This document shows, piece after piece, positions 4,954 to 10,067 of a DNA stretch of 10,067 nt. A model generated the notes under the pieces. That model was given only the letters and a program-made list of their open reading frames with translations, was not told the origin of the DNA and ran no database searches. This DNA is from Candidatus Dormiibacterota bacterium (lineage in GTDB: Bacteria > Chloroflexota > Dormibacteria > Aeolococcales > Aeolococcaceae): the NCBI GenBank assembly GCA_003170875.1, contig PMYJ01000138.1, positions 1 to 10,067 on the forward strand, in the 5' to 3' direction. The translations under genes were made by a program, and so were the position numbers. The number at the start of each line of letters is the position of its first letter. The stretch's first letter is position 1.

Positions 4954-5841
4954 TCAGGCCGGCTCTACGAAGTAGTGGCCTTGGTTCAGGTCCTCGATGA
5001 GCCCCGGTTGGACCGGCCGCCACCCGAACAGCTCGCGGGTCAGGGCGCTTGATGCCGGCTGGTCCCCCGCGAGCACCAAGCCGAGAAAACCGAAGTCCTC
5101 GGCCGGGACGGAAGCCGTCGGCAGGTTCAGGTGCCGGCCGATGCACCCAGCGATTTCGGAGGTCGGTACGCCCTCGTCGCCGACGGCGTGCAGCACCGAC
5201 CCGCCCGGAGCCTCCTCCACGGCGAGGCGAAACAGGCGCGCGGCGTCAAGCACGTGCACGGCGGGCCAGCGGCTGGACCCATCGCCGACATAGCCAGAGA
5301 CGCCTTTCTTGTGGGCGGTGGCAATCAGCCGGGGAACGAAACCGTGGAGATCCCCTTCCCCATGCACCGACCGGGGCAGCCGCACCACGCACGAGCGGAC
5401 ACCGCGGCCAGCCATGGCGATGGCCGCCCTGGCGTTCGCACCCCGGGCCGCCGCGACTCCGGCGGCTCCGGGCTCGTCACGCTCGGTGGCAACGCGGCCG
5501 TTCAGATTGGGCGTCCCTGAAGCGATGACCAGGGGTCTGCCGGAGCCCTCCAGGGCCTCGCCGAGCACCTCGATGACGCGCGAGTCGGTCTTCGCCGCGG
5601 CGTCGAGATCAGTGGAGTGGTTGTAAGCGAGGTGGATCACCCCGTCGGAGCCGGCGGCCGCGGCGCGCAGGGTGTCCAGGTCGTCCAGGGCGCCGCGGAG
5701 CACCTCGGTTCCGGCACCCTCCAACGTCGCCGCGGACGCGTCAGAGCGGGCGAGTCCAACGACCCCATGTCCGGCGCTCAGAAGCTCCGGAACCAGTGCC
5801 GAGCCGATCCAACCGGACGCACCGGTCACGAATATGCGCAT
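4954..5841 (-). CDS. NAD(P)-binding extended SDR (epimerase/dehydratase-like) lacking YxxxK
   Basis: A 295-residue Rossmann protein of the NAD-dependent epimerase/dehydratase type. The nucleotide-binding motif TGASGWIG is at residues 6-13, followed by the acceptor strand ending in GLARSD (about 29-34), IHLAYN near 69-74 and the strand-5 segment LVIASGTPN. After it, where classical SDRs have Tyr-x-x-x-Lys, this protein reads ARGANARAAIAMAGRGV with no Tyr or Lys. It then continues with the conserved VVRLPRSVHG and the VHVLDAARL segment of extended SDRs. The fold and cofactor binding are well supported, but the reaction is not: it may be an atypical oxidoreductase or a non-catalytic NAD(P) sensor. 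The start has GGGAGG 8 nt before the ATG, and a good sigma-70 promoter lies upstream. It is divergent from a tetR gene that probably controls it. Confidence 0.88.
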   Translation of the reverse strand: MRIFVTGASGWIGSALVPELLSAGHGVVGLARSDASAATLEGAGTEVLRGALDDLDTLRAAAAGSDGVIHLAYNHSTDLDAAAKTDSRVIEVLGEALEGSGRPLVIASGTPNLNGRVATERDEPGAAGVAAARGANARAAIAMAGRGVRSCVVRLPRSVHGEGDLHGFVPRLIATAHKKGVSGYVGDGSSRWPAVHVLDAARLFRLAVEEAPGGSVLHAVGDEGVPTSEIAGCIGRHLNLPTASVPAEDFGFLGLVLAGDQPASSALTRELFGWRPVQPGLIEDLNQGHYFVEPA

Positions 5842-5866
5842 AGGGTGTACCTCCCGCGATCAGTGA

Positions 5867-5884
5867 TGACACTCAGTGGCGTCA
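5867..5884. promoter_or_regulatory. Candidate TetR operator 1
   Basis: TGACACT-C-AGTGGCGTCA is an imperfect dyad with a perfect CACTCAGTG centre. It covers the expected transcription start of the SDR gene and abuts its -10 box, a classic repression position. It shares the half-site TGACACT with operator 2. Confidence 0.45.
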
Positions 5885-5913
5885 GGATACCAGTTGATGT
5901 CACCAAGTGTCAA
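5884..5913 (-). promoter_or_regulatory. Sigma-70-type promoter of the SDR gene
   Basis: On the minus strand TTGACA (5913-5908) and TATCCT (5889-5884) are 18 bp apart, a near-consensus housekeeping promoter. Transcription would start near 5877, giving a leader of about 36 nt with a GGGAGG ribosome binding site. The -35 box lies within the second candidate operator and the -10 box touches the first. Confidence 0.7.
5898..5912. promoter_or_regulatory. Candidate TetR operator 2
   Basis: TGTCAC-CAA-GTGTCA is a 15-bp dyad pairing at five of six positions per arm. It overlaps the -35 box of the SDR promoter and the expected -35 region of the divergent tetR promoter, so one bound dimer could repress both directions. 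On the minus strand it reads TGACACTTGGTGACA. Confidence 0.5.
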
Positions 5914-5920
5914 GACCGGG

Positions 5921-5926
5921 TATACT
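5921..5926 (+). promoter_or_regulatory. -10 box for a leaderless tetR transcript
   Basis: TATACT matches the -10 consensus well and ends seven bases before the GTG chosen as the tetR start, so the transcript should begin at the start codon. The hexamer 17 bp upstream is TGTCAC, a weak -35 lying within the candidate operator. Confidence 0.55.
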
Positions 5927-5933
5927 GGCGGCC

Positions 5934-6575
5934 GTGCCGAGGTGGAAGCCGGACGCCCGGGCCAGACTCCAGGAGGCGGCCCTCGCGCTCTTCGACGAGT
6001 GGGGCTTTGACCACACCAGCGTCGAGGAGATCGCCGAGCGCGCCGGGCTGACCAAGCGCACCTTCTTCCGCCACTTCTCCGACAAACGCGAGGTGCTGTT
6101 TGGAGGTGGCGACAAGGCCGATGAGCCGTTCGTGACCAGCGTCCGAGCGGCGCCGGCGGCCGCTGGTGCGCTCGATGCAGTGAGTTATGGGCTCAATGCG
6201 CTAGCCGCCCGATTCGACGAGGAGGGCGAGCAGGCCGCCCGGCGCTTTCGGATTGTGCGCGCGAGCCCGCAGCTGTGGGAGCGTCAGTTGATCAAGTTCG
6301 CGTCCCTGGCCGAAGCGGTTGCACGAGCACTCCGAGGCAGGGGGGTCGGCGACCCCGCCGCGATCCTCGCCGCGGAGTCGGGCATCACCGCCTTGCGTGT
6401 GGCATCCGACCGCTGGGTTGCGGATACCAAGACGAAGCCCCTGCGCCAGCTCGTCGCCGAGGCGCTCGCTGAGTTGCGAGCCGTGGCATCCGAGGGCCCA
6501 CGCGCGACGGACCCTAGGGGAGGCATGCCAACGTCGCCAGGAGCGCCGACGACGGGGCGTCCGGGCGACTGCTGA
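5934..6575 (+). CDS. TetR/AcrR family transcriptional regulator
   Basis: A 213-residue TetR-type repressor. The N-terminal DNA-binding domain is textbook: RARLQEAALALFDEWGFDHT (about 9-28), VEEIAERAGLTKRTFFRHF (about 30-48) with the recognition helix around TKRTFFRHFSDK, then a linker reading REVLFGG. The remaining helices form the ligand/dimer domain (RFRIVRASPQLWERQLIKF, then ITALRVASDRWV), resembling the MftR-like C-terminal type. The last 30 residues after LAELRAVASEG are Pro/Gly/Thr-rich and look disordered. The GTG giving MPRWKPDARAR was chosen over an upstream GTG at 5907 because the upstream residues do not fit and the -10 box lies within that stretch. The ligand is unknown. Divergent placement next to an SDR gene points to local control of that gene and of itself. 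Confidence 0.92.
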   Translation: MPRWKPDARARLQEAALALFDEWGFDHTSVEEIAERAGLTKRTFFRHFSDKREVLFGGGDKADEPFVTSVRAAPAAAGALDAVSYGLNALAARFDEEGEQAARRFRIVRASPQLWERQLIKFASLAEAVARALRGRGVGDPAAILAAESGITALRVASDRWVADTKTKPLRQLVAEALAELRAVASEGPRATDPRGGMPTSPGAPTTGRPGDC

Positions 6576-6581
6576 TACATC

Positions 6582-6603
6582 TGGAGGAGCGGTTTCACCT
6601 CCA
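6582..6603 (+). terminator. Hairpin just after tetR
   Basis: TGGAGG and CCTCCA pair perfectly across a 10-base loop, six bases past the tetR TGA. No T-run follows. The position suits a transcript-end hairpin, but the stem is short. Confidence 0.3.
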
Positions 6604-6675
6604 CGATAACCCGACCAGGCCGTGGCTCTGACCGGCGCTGAGCCCGGAATGGCCGGTGCGCTCCATCAGTTCAAA

Positions 6676-6714
6676 TGAGGTGAGCGGACACTGGGCTGGG
6701 CCAGACTCACCTCA
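6676..6714. terminator. Long inverted repeat between convergent genes, possible bidirectional terminator
   Basis: TGAGGTGAG and CTCACCTCA are a perfect 9-bp inverted repeat around a 21-base loop that itself contains CTGG...CCAG, allowing a second short stem. It lies about 100 bp past the tetR stop and about 90 bp past the GH3 stop, between convergent genes, as expected for a two-way terminator. No flanking A/T runs are present. Confidence 0.45.
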
Positions 6715-6805
6715 CTGGATGTGCGGCGCGGTGCCCTGCGCCCACGGTCGTGTCGGCGGTGCCACTGTCCGGCAAGAAGCGGCGCCCCGGGCCGAGGACC
6801 CGCCG

Positions 6806-8902
6806 TCAGTCGAGCGGAAGGGAGGCGGCGAGCGGCTCGGGACCGCCGTCGACCGCGACGTCCGCGACGTGGGCGATGTCTTCCGACGACCGCCCGACGT
6901 GCAGCCGGTACGTGCCGCCATCCACGTACCAGCCGGCCTGCCCGCGGTGGAGCAGGCTGTCGTGGACATGCGCGGTGGGATTGGCCCGGCGGTTCGCCAA
7001 CTCTGGCCAGGCCCTGTCGACGACGTCGTAGTAGGCGAAGGAGCGCTCGCCCAGCTCGAGGCTCACCGTGGTCGACTCCCCCGGGTCCAGGTGCACCTTG
7101 GCGAAGGCCTTGAGCTCCTTCACCGCCCGGAGGTGCCGCTCCGGCGAGCCCGAGCCGCCGCCGGGCGGCGCCACGTAGAGCTGCACGACCTCGGAGCCCC
7201 GCCGGGCCCCGGTGTTTGTCACCGGGATCTCGACCCGCAGCCGCTCGCCGGCCGCCAGGCGCGAGCTCGCCAGGCGCGGCTTGCCGATCTCGAAGGTGGT
7301 GTAGGAGAGCCCGTGGCCGAAGGGGAAGCGCACCGGCAGCCGGCGCGCCTCGTACCAGCGATATCCCATGAGGAGGCCCTCCCCGTAGCGGACCTCGCTG
7401 CTCTCGCCGGGGAAGTTGCCGTAGGCGGGCGAATGCTCGAGCAGGAGGGGCAGGGTGGTGGGCAGCCGGCCACCTGGCTCGGCATCGCCGAGGAGCACGT
7501 CGACGAGGGCATTGGCGTGCTCCTGGCCGGCGAACCACGTCTGCAGGACGGCGCCGGCATCATCGGCCCACGGCATGGTCACGGGCGACCCCGTGTTGAC
7601 GACGACCACGGCGTCGCGGGTCGTCCGGACGATCCGCCAGACCAGGTCGTCCTGCCTCCCGGGCAGGTCCATCGACTCGCGGTCGATGCCCTCGGTCTCC
7701 ACCGTCGAGTCGGTGCCGACGATGACGACGACGGCGTCGGCGCCCTGGGCGAGGGCCACCGCTCGCTCGATGCCGGCCTCGTCCTCTCCGGCCTCGTACG
7801 CGATCTCGACGCCATCGCCCAGACGCCGGCGCAGCGCCTCCAACGGTGAGAGGAGGTAGTGCGACCGGACGGTCGCGCTGCCGCCGCCCATGATGCCCGG
7901 ATGCTCGGCGCTGCGGCCCAGCACTGCCACCCGGTGCAGCGCCCCGGCCAGGAGGGGCAGGACGCCGCGGTTGACGAGCAGCACCGCCGCCTCGGACGCG
8001 GTCCGGCGCGTGACCTCGCGATCCTCGGGCCGGTCCACCGGGTGCTCGTCCTGTGGCTCGTCGTCGAGGGCTCCAATTCCGTCGAAGACGGTGAGCATGC
8101 GCCGGACCTTGGCGTCCAGCTCCACCTCGTCCACCAGCCCGGAGCGGACCGCCTCGGCCAGCTCCGTTCCGAAGGAGCGTGCGGGCCCGGGCATCTCCAG
8201 ATCCAAACCGGCGCAGGCTGCGTCGACGGTCTTCGCCAAACCGAACCAGTCGGTCATGACGAAGCCCCCGAAGCTCCACTCCCCGCGGACGATCTCGCGC
8301 AGAAAGCGCGGGGTGTCGGGCACGTGCGCGCCGTTGACCCGGTTGTAGCTGGTCATGAGCGCCAGCACCCCGGCGACCTTGACCGCGTGCTCGAAGGGGA
8401 GGAGGTAGAGCTCGCGAAGGGTGCGCTCGTCGATCACGGACGAGCTGGTGTAGCGCTCGAACTCGGTCTCGTTGCCAACCAGGTGCTTGACGGTGGCGAT
8501 GACGCCCTGCTCCTGCACCCCCCGGATATAGGCGACCGCGAGCTTGGCGGTGAGCAGGGGGTCCTCGGAGAAGGCCTCGAAGTTGCGCCCCCAGAGCGGA
8601 TGGCGGTGCAGGTTGACGGTGGGCGCGAGGAGCACCCGGGCGCCCTTGTCGCGGGCCTGGCGGGCGACGGCGGCACTCGCCTCCGCCACCAGCCCGGGAT
8701 CCCAGGTGGCCCCCAACGCTGTCGCCGAGGGGATGCAGATCGAGGGCGTCACCGAGAGGAAGCTGTCCGTCTCGCCCCGCGCGCCGTTCGGCCCGTCGGT
8801 GAACTTGACCGAGGGGATGCCCAGGCGAGGGACCGCGGCGGTGTGCCAGAAGTCGATGCCCGCAGTGAGCGAAGCCTTCTCATCGAGGGACATCCCGGCC
8901 AC
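6806..8902 (-). CDS. Glycoside hydrolase family 3 (beta-glucosidase-like)
   Basis: About 698 residues from the GTG used here, a retaining exo-acting beta-glycosidase of family GH3. The catalytic (alpha/beta)8 domain shows FTDGPNGAR, GRNFEAFSEDP, KHLVGNETE and the nucleophile motif FVMTDWFG, with Asp at about residue 218. The second domain (about 300-515) carries the general acid/base in ETEGIDRESMDLPG (Glu at about 404) and FAGQEHANALVDVLLGDAEPGGRLP. A fibronectin-III-like domain (LRVEIPVTNTGARRGSEVV onward) closes the protein. Sugar specificity (glucose, xylose or other) cannot be read. No signal peptide is seen, so it is probably cytoplasmic. The start is problematic: conserved residues (DIPALVAGM) extend upstream of the GTG and ATG, and the only good ribosome binding site precedes an ATC codon. 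It lies close behind clpC on the same strand and may be cotranscribed. Confidence 0.92.
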   Translation of the reverse strand: MAGMSLDEKASLTAGIDFWHTAAVPRLGIPSVKFTDGPNGARGETDSFLSVTPSICIPSATALGATWDPGLVAEASAAVARQARDKGARVLLAPTVNLHRHPLWGRNFEAFSEDPLLTAKLAVAYIRGVQEQGVIATVKHLVGNETEFERYTSSSVIDERTLRELYLLPFEHAVKVAGVLALMTSYNRVNGAHVPDTPRFLREIVRGEWSFGGFVMTDWFGLAKTVDAACAGLDLEMPGPARSFGTELAEAVRSGLVDEVELDAKVRRMLTVFDGIGALDDEPQDEHPVDRPEDREVTRRTASEAAVLLVNRGVLPLLAGALHRVAVLGRSAEHPGIMGGGSATVRSHYLLSPLEALRRRLGDGVEIAYEAGEDEAGIERAVALAQGADAVVVIVGTDSTVETEGIDRESMDLPGRQDDLVWRIVRTTRDAVVVVNTGSPVTMPWADDAGAVLQTWFAGQEHANALVDVLLGDAEPGGRLPTTLPLLLEHSPAYGNFPGESSEVRYGEGLLMGYRWYEARRLPVRFPFGHGLSYTTFEIGKPRLASSRLAAGERLRVEIPVTNTGARRGSEVVQLYVAPPGGGSGSPERHLRAVKELKAFAKVHLDPGESTTVSLELGERSFAYYDVVDRAWPELANRRANPTAHVHDSLLHRGQAGWYVDGGTYRLHVGRSSEDIAHVADVAVDGGPEPLAASLPLD

Positions 8903-8959
8903 GAGAGCAGGGATGTCACGGGACGTGCCCGTGCGGGGTTGGGGCTGGTCGATGCCCGT

Positions 8960-8965
8960 CTCCTC
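8960..8965 (-). promoter_or_regulatory. Shine-Dalgarno GAGGAG pointing at an ATC codon of the GH3 gene
   Basis: GAGGAG begins four bases after the clpC stop and ends six bases before ATC (8953-8951). That ATC is in frame with the GH3 protein and would restore the conserved N-terminal helix, giving about 715 residues. No ATG, GTG or TTG lies at this position. This is either a rare ATC start or a base error. Confidence 0.4.
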
Positions 8966-8969
8966 GCCC

Positions 8970-10067
8970 CTACTCGGAGGGCGCCGCAGCTGCCGCCTCG
9001 GCCTTCTCCTTCCGCTCGCTCTTCTCGCGCCGAGTCGACTTGGAGACCAGTTGCATCTTGATCTCGCCGTCGACCACCTCGACCACGACGGTGTCGCCGG
9101 GGTTGTGCTTGAGCCGAAGCAGCTCCTCGGAGAGCGGATCCTCAATCACCTTCTGGATGACCCGGCGGAGCGGCCGGGCGCCGTAGATCTTGTCGAAGCC
9201 CTCTTCGACGATGCGATCCTTGGCCTCGTCGGCAACGGTCAGCTGCAGCTCCTGGGCCGCCAGGTGGGTGGCGACACGGGCCAGCATCAGGTCGACGATC
9301 TCGCGCATCTGAGCGTGATTGAGCCGCTGGAAGACGACCACCGCGTCGACCCGGTTCAGGAACTCGGGACGGAAGGCCCGCTTGAGCTCCTCCATGATGC
9401 TGTCGCGCATCTTGGAGTGGTCGTAGTCAATGGCACGGTCGGCCGTCATCGCCGGCTGGAAGCCGAGCGAGAGGTTGCTCTTCAAGCTGGCGACGCCGAG
9501 GTTGCTGGTCATGATCACGATGGTGTTGGCGAAGTTGACCGCCTTCCCCTTGGCATCGCTCAACCGGCCGTCCTCGAGGATCTGGAGCAGCATGTTGAAG
9601 ACCTCGGGGTGGGCCTTCTCGATCTCGTCGAAGAGGACGACGCTGTACGGGCGGCGGCGCACCGCCTCGGTGAGCTGACCACCCTCGTCGTAGCCGACAT
9701 AGCCGGGCGGCGAGCCGACCAGACGGGCGGTCGAGTGCCGCTCCATGAACTCGCTCATGTCGAGCCGGATGATGGCGTCCTCATTATCGAAGAGGAACGC
9801 AGCCAGCGAGCGGGCGAGCTCCGTCTTGCCCACCCCGGTGGGTCCAAGGAACATGAACGAGCCGATCGGCCGGCGGGCGTCCTTCAGCCCGGCGCGGGCA
9901 CGCCGCACCGCCTGCGAGATCACCTTGACCGCCTCGTCCTGACCGATGAGTCGCTTGTGGATCTCCGCCTCCATCTGGAGCAGCTTGGTGGTCTCCTCCT
10001 CCACCAGCCGGGACACGGGCACGCCGGTCCACGAGCTGATGATCTCGGCGATGTGCTCCTCGGTCAC
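8970..10067 (-). CDS. clpC: ATP-dependent Clp protease ATP-binding subunit ClpC, C-terminal part
   Basis: The last 365 residues of a Hsp100/ClpC unfoldase; the N-terminal and first AAA+ domains lie beyond the right edge. Visible parts begin with the end of the middle region (SSWTGVPVSRL) and IGQDEAV. The second AAA+ module has Walker A GPTGVGKT (75-82 of the fragment), pore loop GYVG (122-125), Walker B VVLFDE (143-148), sensor 1 TSN (187-189), arginine finger in FLNRVD (Arg239) and sensor 2 GARPLRR (296-302). ClpC feeds unfolded substrates to the ClpP peptidase and works with adaptors in protein quality control. The protein ends in a charged, then alanine-rich tail (residues about 343-365), probably disordered. 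ClpC rather than ClpB or ClpA is chosen from the EEETTKLLQMEAEIHKRLIGQ linker and the short C terminus. Confidence 0.95.
   Translation of the reverse strand: MTEEHIAEIISSWTGVPVSRLVEEETTKLLQMEAEIHKRLIGQDEAVKVISQAVRRARAGLKDARRPIGSFMFLGPTGVGKTELARSLAAFLFDNEDAIIRLDMSEFMERHSTARLVGSPPGYVGYDEGGQLTEAVRRRPYSVVLFDEIEKAHPEVFNMLLQILEDGRLSDAKGKAVNFANTIVIMTSNLGVASLKSNLSLGFQPAMTADRAIDYDHSKMRDSIMEELKRAFRPEFLNRVDAVVVFQRLNHAQMREIVDLMLARVATHLAAQELQLTVADEAKDRIVEEGFDKIYGARPLRRVIQKVIEDPLSEELLRLKHNPGDTVVVEVVDGEIKMQLVSKSTRREKSERKEKAEAAAAAPSE

Noticed and set aside
7859..9061. Plus-strand open frame of 400 codons.
   Set aside because: Antisense shadow of the GH3 gene, caused by high GC; Arg/Gly/His-rich with no motifs.
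8903..9145. Start of the GH3 gene at the ATG inside clpC (9145).
   Set aside because: It would overlap clpC by about 175 bp and add an Arg/Ser-rich segment unlike any GH3 N-terminus.

Overview
The window is about 10 kb of high-GC bacterial DNA. It carries a ClpC-type AAA+ ATPase, several short enzyme genes of kinds common in soil Gram-positives, and genes that look leaderless (a -10 box about 7 nt before the start codon). This fits Actinomycetota or a high-GC Chloroflexota/Dormibacterota-like lineage. The sequence alone does not settle the phylum.

Almost everything reads on the minus strand. In minus-strand order, the right half is dense: the 3' part of clpC (cut by the window edge), a GH3 glycoside hydrolase close behind it, then a TetR-family regulator on the plus strand, divergent from an NAD(P)-binding extended SDR ('epimerase-like') gene. 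The 92-bp tetR/SDR interval holds back-to-back promoters and dyad-symmetric candidate operators. It looks like a standard self-regulating TetR switch.

The left half, roughly 1-4950, is looser. Five minus-strand genes (small membrane protein, M19 dipeptidase, VOC protein, Rid-family protein, alpha/beta hydrolase) are separated by long non-coding gaps and cover only about 60% of the sequence. They do not form one obvious pathway. The Rid protein lacks the archetypal deaminase arginine, and the SDR lacks a visible Tyr-x-x-x-Lys.

The most unusual signal is a dispersed intergenic repeat of 55-58 bp with four copies in this window (near 384, 1350, 2877 and 4867). All are in the same orientation. 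Each is the first repeat downstream of the 3' end of a minus-strand gene (hydrolase, rid, dipeptidase, SDR). The copies share a core reading TGGCCCAGTGTTGGGGAATG and a terminal CACTTGA; the first two also have a matching TCAAGTG at the other end. The middle differs between copies, yet hairpins persist. The two best copies flank the hydrolase gene as direct repeats. No transposase, integrase, CRISPR array, rRNA or tRNA was recognised.
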